A stretch of 64,000 bases of DNA from contig NZ_JARGNB010000007.1 of NCBI RefSeq assembly GCF_030167915.1, positions 62,001-126,000 on the forward strand. The letters are read 5' to 3'. Made by a program: the position numbers and the translations under genes. Source of the stretch: Aquabacterium humicola (GTDB lineage: Bacteria > Pseudomonadota > Gammaproteobacteria > Burkholderiales > Burkholderiaceae_C). The notes below the pieces were generated by a model that saw only the letters and a list, made by a program, of their open reading frames with translations, did no database searches and was not told the DNA's origin. Shown here piece after piece: positions 50,367 to 58,040 of this stretch; the stretch's first letter is position 1, and each line of letters begins with the position of its first letter.

Positions 50367-51138
50367 TGCTCTCTCCTGCGCCGATCATCCTACGAACCGA
50401 GAAGTAGTCGCGGATCCACGGGTCGTCGACCGCCATCACGTCCGCGACGCGGCCATCGGCGATCACCTGGCCGCGCGCCAGCACGATCAGCCGCTCGACG
50501 ACGCCCAGCAGCGTGTCGAGGTCGTGCGTGACCAGGAACACCGTCAGCCCGAGGTCGTCGACCAGCGAGCGCACCAGGCGGTCGAAGCCGCGCGCGGTGA
50601 TGGGGTCGAGGCCCGAGGTCGGCTCGTCGAGGAACAGGATCTCGGGCTCCAGCGCGATCGCGCGGGCGATCGCGGCGCGCTTGCGCATGCCGCCGGAGAT
50701 CTCGCTCGGCCGCTTGGCCGCGGCATCGGGCGGCAGCCCGGCCTGCTCCAGCCGCAGCGCGACCAGCGCGTCGATGGTGGCCTGCGACAACGTGGTGTGC
50801 TCGTGCAGCGGCACCGCGACGTTCTGCGCGATCGTCAGCGACGAGAACAGCGCGCCGTCCTGGAACAGCATGCCGAAGCGCTGTCGCACCGCATCGCGTT
50901 CGGCTTCGGTCGACGCCCACATGTCGGTGCCCAGCAGCCGGATGCGGCCGGCGGTCGGCCGGTGCAGGCCGATCATTTCGCGCAGCAGCACCGACTTGCC
51001 GGTGCCGCTGCCGCCGATCAGCGCGACCAGCGTGCCGCGCTGCACGGTGAAGCTGACGCCGTCGTGCACGCGCTGCGCACCGAAGGCGCTGACGATGCCG
51101 TCGACCTCGATCACAGGCCCCTCGGTGGTGGTGTTCAC
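50356..51138 (-). CDS. MlaF-family ABC transporter ATPase (GTG start)
   Basis: A 260-residue ATPase of the Mla type. Walker A is 'GGSGTGKSVL', the Q-loop is in 'FGMLFQDGALFSSL', the signature is 'EISGGMRKRAAIARAI', Walker B is 'EILFLDEPTSGLDP' and the switch His is in 'FLVTHDLDTL'. It powers lipid movement with the MlaE-type permease and MCE protein. A GTG start gives a four-base overlap (GTGA) with the permease stop and a correct N-terminus, and no ATG competes. Confidence 0.93.
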   Translation of the reverse strand: MNTTTEGPVIEVDGIVSAFGAQRVHDGVSFTVQRGTLVALIGGSGTGKSVLLREMIGLHRPTAGRIRLLGTDMWASTEAERDAVRQRFGMLFQDGALFSSLTIAQNVAVPLHEHTTLSQATIDALVALRLEQAGLPPDAAAKRPSEISGGMRKRAAIARAIALEPEILFLDEPTSGLDPITARGFDRLVRSLVDDLGLTVFLVTHDLDTLLGVVERLIVLARGQVIADGRVADVMAVDDPWIRDYFSVRRMIGAGESNGS

Positions 51139-52253
51139 AGGTCCAGCCCCTGCAGCACGACCGCCGCGATGGCGTCGATCACGATCACTGCGACGATCGC
51201 CTGCACCACGGTCGAGGTCGTCGCCAGACCCACCGCACGCGTATCGCGCCCCACCGTCATGCCCATGCGCGTGCCGATCAGCGCGATCGCCAGCGCGAAC
51301 AGCGGCGCCTTGCCCAGGCCGATCAGCACATGGCGCAGCTCCAGCGCCTCGCGCAGGCGCGCCAGGAAGGCCGTCGGCCCGAGGTCGAGCATCGGCCGCG
51401 CGATGGCCATCGAGCCGGCGATCGCCGCGGCGTCGCCGACGAACACCAGCAGCGGCAGCACGAACATCAGCGCCAGCACGCGCGGCATCACCAGCACCTG
51501 GTCGGGTGACAAGCCGAGCGTGCGGATCGCATCGATCTCCTCGGCCAGCCGCATCGCCCCCAGCTGCGCGGCGAACGCGGCGCCGGAGCGGCCGGCGACG
51601 ATCACCGCCACGATGATCGGCACCAGCTCGCGCGTCGCGCCGATGCCGACACCATCGACGACGAAGATGTGCGCGCCGTACTTCTCGGCCTGCAGCCCGA
51701 GCAGGTAGGTGAAGACCAGCCCGATCAGCGCGCTGACCAGCATCACGACCGGCACCGCGTCCAGGCCGGACTGTTCGATCTGCACCACCAGCTCGCGCAT
51801 GCGCAGCCGGCGCGGCGCCCGCAGCAGCTCGCCGAAGGCCAGCACCACGCGGCCGAAGAACTGCAGGTGCCCGAGCAGCAGCGTACCGACCTCCGCGCCG
51901 TGGTGCCCGAAGCGCGACAGCGGATTCGACCGCCGCGCCGGGCGTGCCGGCGGCGGCACGGTGCGCGCACGCAGCGGCGCCAGGATGCGCTCGTGCGCCG
52001 GCGCGAAACCTTCGAAGCGCGGCGGCGTCTCGCCCAGCGCGCGCAGCAGCACCAGCGCCGCGGCGCTGTCGAGCTCGGTCAGCGCGCTGCCGTCGACCGC
52101 CGCCGGCGGTTCCTGCACCTCGCGCAGCGCGGCCTCGATCGCCACCAGGCGCGCCAGCCGCCACGCGCCGGACAGGCACAGCACGCGGCCGCGTTCATCG
52201 GTGGTCAGCGTCAGCAGCGGGGGGTTCGGGGTGTCGCGGTCAGCGGCAGGCAT
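51135..52253 (-). CDS. STAS-MlaE fusion permease
   Basis: A 372-residue protein with an N-terminal STAS-like domain (about residues 12-90: 'RVLCLSGAWRLARLVAIEAAL', 'DGSALTELDSAAALVLL') fused to an MlaE permease. In E. coli Mla the STAS protein (MlaB) is separate; here it is part of the permease, which probably explains the absence of an mlaB gene. Permease features are 'VMLVSALIGLVFTYLLGLQ', 'VVAGRSGAAFAAQLGAMRLAEEIDAIRTLGL' region and five or so membrane segments. There is no mlaC or mlaA nearby, so this is a Mla-like rather than the classical system. Confidence 0.92.
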   Translation of the reverse strand: MPAADRDTPNPPLLTLTTDERGRVLCLSGAWRLARLVAIEAALREVQEPPAAVDGSALTELDSAAALVLLRALGETPPRFEGFAPAHERILAPLRARTVPPPARPARRSNPLSRFGHHGAEVGTLLLGHLQFFGRVVLAFGELLRAPRRLRMRELVVQIEQSGLDAVPVVMLVSALIGLVFTYLLGLQAEKYGAHIFVVDGVGIGATRELVPIIVAVIVAGRSGAAFAAQLGAMRLAEEIDAIRTLGLSPDQVLVMPRVLALMFVLPLLVFVGDAAAIAGSMAIARPMLDLGPTAFLARLREALELRHVLIGLGKAPLFALAIALIGTRMGMTVGRDTRAVGLATTSTVVQAIVAVIVIDAIAAVVLQGLDL

Positions 52254-52308
52254 GGGGGCGTATTGGAGCGCATTGCGGCGCCGGGCCCGAAGCGCGTGCG
52301 CACGACAT

Positions 52309-52809
52309 TCAGGCGGTGGCGGGGATCTCGAACTGCTGCACCGTGCCGTGCCACCAGCCTTCGGTGACCTCCAGCTCGACGAACGCGCCGGCGGTCAGCT
52401 CGCCGATCACGCGGCGCCAGAAGGCCCGCGCCGCGACGTTGCCCGGGACCTGGCCCACTTCCCAGCAGCCCGGATGGCTGCGGAAGACGTGTTCGGCCAG
52501 CCGCCGCCCCGCGCCGCTGCGCCGCCAGCGCCGGTGGATGAAGAACTGCTCCATCCAGGCGCCCTCCTGGCGCGTCACCAGGGCCGGCGCGACGAGCGCG
52601 AAGCCGACGGGCTGCGGGCCGTCGAACGCGATGTGCGCATGGAATCGTTCACCGAGCCGGTGGCGCGACAGGTTGTAGCCATAGCGGCCCTGCGGATCCA
52701 TCTCCTGCGGCCAGAGTTCGCACAGGTCGTACTGGTACAGCTCCAGCAGTTGCGCCAGCGCGGGGTAGTCCTCGGCGAGCGCCCGGCGGCACTGCAGCGC
52801 TTCACTCAT
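52309..52809 (-). CDS. GNAT-family N-acetyltransferase
   Basis: A 166-residue GNAT protein. The N-terminal part is 'CRRALAEDYPALAQLLELYQYDL'. The acetyl-CoA motif A lies in 'MEQFFIHRRWRRSGAGRRLAEHV', with RRSGAG matching R/QxxGxG/A, and 'GNVAARAFWRRVIGEL' is motif B. The Trp-rich C-terminus ('EGWWHGTVQQFE') is unusual. It overlaps the preceding gene by 8 bases and lies 55 bases before the permease gene, on the same strand, so it may be near the head of the Mla-type transcript. Substrate unknown. Confidence 0.85.
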   Translation of the reverse strand: MSEALQCRRALAEDYPALAQLLELYQYDLCELWPQEMDPQGRYGYNLSRHRLGERFHAHIAFDGPQPVGFALVAPALVTRQEGAWMEQFFIHRRWRRSGAGRRLAEHVFRSHPGCWEVGQVPGNVAARAFWRRVIGELTAGAFVELEVTEGWWHGTVQQFEIPATA

Positions 52810-53188
52810 CCCGCTCGTACAGCTGCCCGAACTTCGCCGCCTCGATCGCGTAGGCGTCGCTGCCGTCCTCGTTGTTCGAGACCAGGAAGTCGCCCTTCGC
52901 GTACGCGGTGTGCCCTTCCTTGGTCGCGACCTGGCCGTCCTCGGTGGCTTCTTCGGCCCAGACGCAGCCGGTCTTCACGTAGGAACCGCGCTGCTGCTCG
53001 CGGTAGGTCTTCGCGAAGGTGTCGGCATCGACGGTGTAGACGTCGCCGTCGTTGTCGACCAGCCAGTCGCCGGCCTTGCAGCGCTGGTCGCGTTTCCACT
53101 TGAAGTAGCTGAAGCCGGGCATGTCGAGCTTCAGCTGAATGGCGATGACGGGGGTGCCGGGCTTGCGGCGGTAGCGGTGGCGGGCCAT
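52802..53188 (-). CDS. PGDYG-like small protein
   Basis: A 128-residue soluble protein with repeated short modules of the form 'AGDWLVDNDGDVYTVDADTF' and 'AKGDFLVSNNEDGSDAYAI'. Each is a Gly-Asp turn followed by an Asp/Asn-rich strand, a pattern of the PGDYG family. It carries a basic N-terminus ('RHRYRRKPGTP') but no signal peptide. The function of the family is not established. It is the first gene of the minus-strand run, overlapping the acetyltransferase gene by 8 bases and divergent from the MBL/CHAT pair. Confidence 0.75.
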   Translation of the reverse strand: MARHRYRRKPGTPVIAIQLKLDMPGFSYFKWKRDQRCKAGDWLVDNDGDVYTVDADTFAKTYREQQRGSYVKTGCVWAEEATEDGQVATKEGHTAYAKGDFLVSNNEDGSDAYAIEAAKFGQLYERDE

Positions 53189-53337
53189 GGGGACTCCTGC
53201 TGATGGCCACGAGCTTACTGCGCGTGCGGCGGGCCGCTTGAAGGTCCGCCGACAAACTGGCGATTGACGCCGCGCGGGTTTCGCGCTGCACTTCGCGCCG
53301 GTGACCGGCCTCGCCCACGGGGCCGGGCGCCGACACC

Positions 53338-54459
53338 ATGCTCAGCCTCACGCTGCTGCCCGCCGCGCACGGCGACGCGCTGTGGATCGAATACGGTCCG
53401 GCGCGTGGCCGGCGCCGGCTGTTGATCGACGCCGGCCCGGCGCACACCTACCCGGCGCTGCAGGCGCGGCTGGAGAAGCTGAAGCCCGCGCAGCGCCGGT
53501 TCGAGCTGGTCGTCGTCAGCCACATCGATGCCGACCACATCGACGGCGCGCTGATCCTGCTGCAGGACCGGGCGCGGCTGCAGCTGCAGATCGGCGAGGT
53601 GTGGTTCAACACCTGGGCGCACCTGCCGGCGCATGCGCGCGACGACTTCGCGCCGCTGCAGGGGGAGTTCCTCGGCGCGCTGATCGGCCTCGATGCGGCA
53701 CTGGCGCAGACCCTGAACAAGCGCTTCGATCGCAAGGCGGTGGTCGTGCCACCCCCGCCGGCCGACACCACGGCGCCGGTGCCGCCGCTGCCGGTGGTCG
53801 AGCTGGCCGGCGGCGCACGCTTGACGCTGCTGGGGCCGAACCCGCCGGACCTGCGGCGGCTGCGCGCGCGCTGGAGCGCGGCGATCCGCGACTTCACCCC
53901 CGGCGACGCCGAAGAAGCGAAGCGCCGCCTGCTCGAGCGCCGCGAGTACCGGCCGCCGACCGGTCCGGCGGTGTTCGCCGCGCGCGCCTACGGCGACGAC
54001 CGCGCGCCGGCCAACGGTTCGAGCATCTCGCTGCTGCTCGAAGTGCACGGCCAGGCCGTGCTGCTGGCTGCCGACGCGCATGCGCGCACGCTGGCCGCGA
54101 ACCTCGCGCGGCTTTGCGCCGAACGCGGCGTGTCGCGGCTGAAGCTCGATGCGGTGAAGCTGCCGCACCACGGCAGCATGGGCAACGTCAACATCGACTG
54201 GCTGTCGCGCGTGGATTGCGACCGCTGGCTGGTCTCGACCAACGGCGCGGTGTTCGGTCACCCCGACGTGCAGACGGCCGAGCTGGTCGCGCGCTGCATG
54301 CCCGCGGGCAAGCGCGCGGCATTCCACTGCAACTACCGCAGCGAGACGACGGAGCGCCTGCAGGACGGCGCGGCGGCCGGCGGCTGGTCGGTGGTCTACC
54401 CGCCGAAGAACGCGGCCGCGGGTCGCGCCGGCGAAGGCCTGACGCTGGAGCTGCGATGA
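53338..54459 (+). CDS. ComEC-like metallo-beta-lactamase hydrolase, partner of the CHAT/NTPase protein
   Basis: A 373-residue MBL-fold protein without a signal peptide. The active site is 'VVVSHIDADHIDGAL' (HxDxDHxxG, ComEC type); later ligands are in 'VLLAADAHARTL' (Asp), 'KLPHHGSMGNVNIDW' (His pair) and 'FGHPDVQT' (His). The N-terminal 'GDALWIEYGPARGRRRLLIDAGP' is the substrate-facing loop. Stand-alone ComEC-like MBLs often occur beside proteases or NTPases in conflict-type gene clusters, and their targets are mostly unknown. Its stop overlaps the start of the next gene by four bases, so the two products are made together and probably act together. Confidence 0.9.
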   Translation: MLSLTLLPAAHGDALWIEYGPARGRRRLLIDAGPAHTYPALQARLEKLKPAQRRFELVVVSHIDADHIDGALILLQDRARLQLQIGEVWFNTWAHLPAHARDDFAPLQGEFLGALIGLDAALAQTLNKRFDRKAVVVPPPPADTTAPVPPLPVVELAGGARLTLLGPNPPDLRRLRARWSAAIRDFTPGDAEEAKRRLLERREYRPPTGPAVFAARAYGDDRAPANGSSISLLLEVHGQAVLLAADAHARTLAANLARLCAERGVSRLKLDAVKLPHHGSMGNVNIDWLSRVDCDRWLVSTNGAVFGHPDVQTAELVARCMPAGKRAAFHCNYRSETTERLQDGAAAGGWSVVYPPKNAAAGRAGEGLTLELR

Positions 54460-57400
54460 GCGTCGTGCCGAACGCCCCCGACGACGGCGATGGCGCGGGC
54501 GGCAGCGAGTTCGAGCCCTTCGACGTCATGATCAGCCTCGGCCCCGAGGGCCTGCCGTGGCTGTCCGCGCAGTCCAGCGCCGGCTTCGTGCACGGCATTC
54601 CGCGGCGCGATCCGGCGCTGCCCGCGCTCGACGAGCTGCTCGACCTCGTCTGGGACTATGCCGACGCGATCGCCTTCGCCGAGCCCGAGCCGGCGCCGGA
54701 GCTCGCCGCGCACCTGAGGACGCTGGTCTTCGGCGACGAGATGGTGGTGCAGCTGTTCCAGGCCACGCGCGGCATCGCCGCCGACCGGCGCCGCAAGATC
54801 CTGTTCCGCGTGCTGGCGTCGCCGCACCTCGCGGCGCTGCCGTGGGAGCTGCTGCCGGACCCGATCGCGCCGCCGACGCCGCAGCAGCCGCGTTTCCTGG
54901 CGCTGGCGCCGGACGTGCAGGTGGTGCGCCAGGCGCGCGGACGCAGCTATTCGTCGCGGCCGCGCACGGTGCGCCCGCCGCTGCACCTGCTGCTGGTGCT
55001 GTCGAGCCCGCGGTTTTCCGCCGACCAGGAGGGCGGGCACGAGTTCGACGTCTTCGAGGTCAAGCGCAGCCTGCTCGCCGAGCTGGCGCCGCTGCAGCGC
55101 GCGGGGCTGCTCGAGGTCGACGTCGAGGACCGGCCGACGATCGACCGGCTGCGCCGGCGCATCGCGTCGCGGCCGCGCGGCTACCACGTCTTCCACTACG
55201 TCGGCCATGCGCTGCCCGACGAGCTGATCCTCGAGGACGACGGCGGCCACGCGCTGGAGGTCGAGAGCCAGCGCCTGGTCGAGCTGCTGCGGCTGTGCCC
55301 GGACCTGCGGCTGGCGATCTTCGCCGGCTGCGAGACCGCGCGCGCCCGCGACGATCCGCTGGCCTTCGGCAAGGACACGGCGGTCGGCTGGCGCGACCTG
55401 CTGAGCCTGGCCGACCGCTGCGTGCAGGGCGCCTGCCCGATCGTCATCGGCATGCAGGCGGTGCTGCCGCTGACCACGGAGCGCGTCTTCACCCGCTACC
55501 TCTACCAGGGCCTGGCATCGGGCTACTCGGTGGTCGATGCGCTGCGCATCGCGCGCGGCGCGGTGCACGGCGATCCGCGCCACGGCTCGCTGCTGCTCGA
55601 CTGGTCGGTGCCGGTGCTCTTCGTCGGCGGCGAGGAGCCCGGCCCGCTGCTGCCGCGCGGCGCGGTGGCGCAGCCGGTCGAGGCGCCCCGGCGCATCGAG
55701 CTGAAGCTGGGCCTGCGCACGCAGGGCGGCCGCTTCCTGGCGCGCGACCTCGCGCTGCGCCAGGTGGTCGAGATCCTCGGCGGCAGCGCACGCGAGCGGG
55801 TGGTCGCGATCACCGGACCCACCGGCACCGGCAAATCGACGCTGGTCGAGCGCGCGATCGAGGAGCTGCCGCCGGAGATCGGCATCGTGCTGTGCGTGCA
55901 TGCGCGCACGATCGCGCCGGCGCTGGACGAAGCCTGCACCGCCGCCGAGAGCGCGCAGGGGCCGGACGTCGACGCGCTGTTCGCGCTGCCGGCCGATGGC
56001 CTGGTGCTGAAGATGGCCGGCTTCGTCGAGGAGCTGCTGGCGCGCGCCGGCGCGCGGCCCGCGCGGCAGCCCGAATGGACCGCGCTGGAATGGTGGGAAC
56101 GCCTGGTCGGCGAGCTGGCGCGCTGGCGCTGCGTCATCGCCATCGACGAGGTCGGCCAGATCGACGTGCTGCAGCGCGGCCTGCTGCGCGCGGCCGTCGG
56201 GCTGTGGCTGCGCGAGCTGATCGTGCGCCGCCGCGGCGAGGCCGACGCGCCGCGCATCGAGCAGGACCTGGAGGTGCTGCTGGCGCGCGTGCAGCTGATG
56301 CTGGAGGATGCCGAGTGGCCGGGCGAGCACGACGACGGCGATCCGCAGCACGGCCTCGGCGATGGCCTGGCGCAGCTGGCCGAACGCCTGGCCGGGCTGC
56401 CGCGCCGGCTGCAGGGCCAGCTCGCCGACGCGCTCGGGCAGGTGCTGCTGGATGTCTCGGCGCCCGACGACGCGATGGCCGGGCTGGCCCGCCGCGCCGG
56501 CGACGATGCCGCCCGCGCGAGCTTCGAGCAGCGCTTCGAGCGCCTCGCGCGCCAGCTCGCCGGCAGCGTCGACATCGCGGTCATCGTGCGGCTGATCGAG
56601 CACCTCGAGGCGATGCGCCGCGCATCGGTGGCCGCGCTGCAGCTGCTGGTCGACCGGCGCGGGCTGATCCGCGTCGCGCTGGTGGCGCCGCATTCGCTGC
56701 GCGGCTTCGTCGAGCTCGATCGCGACGAGCTGTTCGAGCTGCGCCTGGCGCACCTGACCTGGAGCGACACCTGGCGCTGGATCCGCCGCAGCCTGCCGGG
56801 GCTGCTGCGCTACGGCGAGGACTTCCTGTCGCGCCAGTGGATGCGCCTGGGTGCGCGCGCCGAGCTGTGGGAAGAGCTCGAGCGCCGCGTGATCCGCCAG
56901 CGCGGCGGCGTGATCGACCTGGAGCGCGAGGTGCAGCAGATCGTGCCGCCGACGCTGCCGGCGCAGATGAACGCGCGGCCGGCGCAGCGCTGGCGGCGCG
57001 GCGAGCGGCCCTTGCGCATCGCGGTGGCCGGCCCGCACCTGATCGGCCCGGCCGAGACCGCGGCGGCGCTGACGCAGACCGCCATCAGCCACGGCGTCGC
57101 CGGCCGCGTGGTCTCCGACGGGCTCGCCGAAGGCGCGCTGGCGATGGTCGTCGACGAGCCGATGCCCTTCGACGACGACGGCAGCATCGCCGAGTCGCAG
57201 GTGCTGGCTTGGCTGGAGCGGCTGTTCCGCAGCCGGCCCGACGTGGTGCTGCTGGACTACGGCCAGGAAGTGCCGGTGGGCGAGCTGCCGGCCTTCCAGC
57301 GCTCGGACTACCAGGCCCACCTGCTGCGCGGCATGGCGCACCGCAGCCTCCTGATCGGCGCCGGCGGCAACGAGGGCGCGGGGGCGTCGACCGCGCCGGT

Positions 57401-57938
57401 GCCGGGGGCCTACAGCCCGGTGCTGCAGATCGGCGCGGCCAGCGGCGAGGGCGTGGTGCGGCGCTACGCCAGCTGGTCGGCGCGGCTGGGCAAGCCGGAC
57501 CTCTTCATGGACGACGACCTCGACAACACGCCGCTGGCCGGCGCGCTGCGGCGGCCGATGGGGGCCGACCCGGCGCAGCCCGGCGCGCCGGTGCCGCTGC
57601 GCGGCAGCAGCTTCGCGGCCCTGCACGCGGTGGCCGCGGCGGTGCTGGCCTGGTCGCTGCTGCCGACGCTGACGCCGCTGGGCGTGCGCCGCCTGCTCGA
57701 AGCTGCCGCGCGCCCTGCCGGCCGGCGCGGCCAGGCCTTCCTGAGCATCGACGCCGCGGTGGACCTGGCGCGCCGGCGCCTAGTCGAGCGCGCGCTGCGC
57801 TCCGGCCCCTGCACGCTGGCGACGCTGAACGCGCTGACCGGCATCGAGCCGCCGCAGCTGCTGCAGACCCTGCGCGCCCTCGGGCCGCGGGTCGTGCTGA
57901 ACCAGGCCGGACGGCTGGAGCGCTACGAATGGGTGTGA
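54456..57938 (+). CDS. CHAT protease - P-loop NTPase - subtilase-like fusion protein
   Basis: The 1,160-residue product has three parts. First, a CHAT (caspase-like) protease (about residues 80-400): catalytic His in 'HVFHYVGHAL' (His251) and Cys in 'IFAGCETARA' (Cys292). Second, a STAND-like P-loop NTPase (about 430-820): Walker A 'GPTGTGKST' (454-462) and Walker B 'VIAIDEVGQ' (Asp564/Glu565). Third, a subtilase-like domain (about 845-1095): 'GAGGNEGAG' (oxyanion Asn972) and 'GSSFAALHAVAAAVL' (Ser1052), but no clear catalytic Asp or HGTxVA His. A winged-helix-like segment ends the protein ('LNALTGIEPPQLLQTLRALG'). ATGA overlap couples it to the MBL gene. Probably an NTP-gated protease of a conflict system. 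Confidence 0.88.
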   Translation: MSVVPNAPDDGDGAGGSEFEPFDVMISLGPEGLPWLSAQSSAGFVHGIPRRDPALPALDELLDLVWDYADAIAFAEPEPAPELAAHLRTLVFGDEMVVQLFQATRGIAADRRRKILFRVLASPHLAALPWELLPDPIAPPTPQQPRFLALAPDVQVVRQARGRSYSSRPRTVRPPLHLLLVLSSPRFSADQEGGHEFDVFEVKRSLLAELAPLQRAGLLEVDVEDRPTIDRLRRRIASRPRGYHVFHYVGHALPDELILEDDGGHALEVESQRLVELLRLCPDLRLAIFAGCETARARDDPLAFGKDTAVGWRDLLSLADRCVQGACPIVIGMQAVLPLTTERVFTRYLYQGLASGYSVVDALRIARGAVHGDPRHGSLLLDWSVPVLFVGGEEPGPLLPRGAVAQPVEAPRRIELKLGLRTQGGRFLARDLALRQVVEILGGSARERVVAITGPTGTGKSTLVERAIEELPPEIGIVLCVHARTIAPALDEACTAAESAQGPDVDALFALPADGLVLKMAGFVEELLARAGARPARQPEWTALEWWERLVGELARWRCVIAIDEVGQIDVLQRGLLRAAVGLWLRELIVRRRGEADAPRIEQDLEVLLARVQLMLEDAEWPGEHDDGDPQHGLGDGLAQLAERLAGLPRRLQGQLADALGQVLLDVSAPDDAMAGLARRAGDDAARASFEQRFERLARQLAGSVDIAVIVRLIEHLEAMRRASVAALQLLVDRRGLIRVALVAPHSLRGFVELDRDELFELRLAHLTWSDTWRWIRRSLPGLLRYGEDFLSRQWMRLGARAELWEELERRVIRQRGGVIDLEREVQQIVPPTLPAQMNARPAQRWRRGERPLRIAVAGPHLIGPAETAAALTQTAISHGVAGRVVSDGLAEGALAMVVDEPMPFDDDGSIAESQVLAWLERLFRSRPDVVLLDYGQEVPVGELPAFQRSDYQAHLLRGMAHRSLLIGAGGNEGAGASTAPVPGAYSPVLQIGAASGEGVVRRYASWSARLGKPDLFMDDDLDNTPLAGALRRPMGADPAQPGAPVPLRGSSFAALHAVAAAVLAWSLLPTLTPLGVRRLLEAAARPAGRRGQAFLSIDAAVDLARRRLVERALRSGPCTLATLNALTGIEPPQLLQTLRALGPRVVLNQAGRLERYEWV

Positions 57939-57956
57939 CCATGCCGCCGCAGCCCT

Positions 57957-58010
57957 GTCAGGAACGCGCCGTCTGGCGCGACTGACCTGTCAGCGGGCGG
58001 ACCCGCCCGC
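57957..58010 (+). terminator. Two hairpins after the CHAT/NTPase gene
   Basis: A first stem pairs GTCAG and CGCGCC with GGCGCG and CTGAC around the loop GTCT (57957-57986). A second, GCGGGCGG-AC-CCGCCCGC, follows at 57993-58010. There is no T-run. Their place after the module and before a new ribosome-binding site suggests they separate the MBL/CHAT transcript from the TPR gene. Confidence 0.45.
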
Positions 58011-58040
58011 GCCTTCGAAGCTGTTCGAGAAGGAGTGCCC

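Noticed and set aside
53301-54455. The CHAT protein's frame stays open upstream across the whole MBL gene, which could suggest a larger fused protein.
   Set aside because: That upstream part reads as Arg/Ala-rich low-complexity sequence, while the other frame encodes a clean MBL. The ATG at 54456 gives a standard ATGA overlap.
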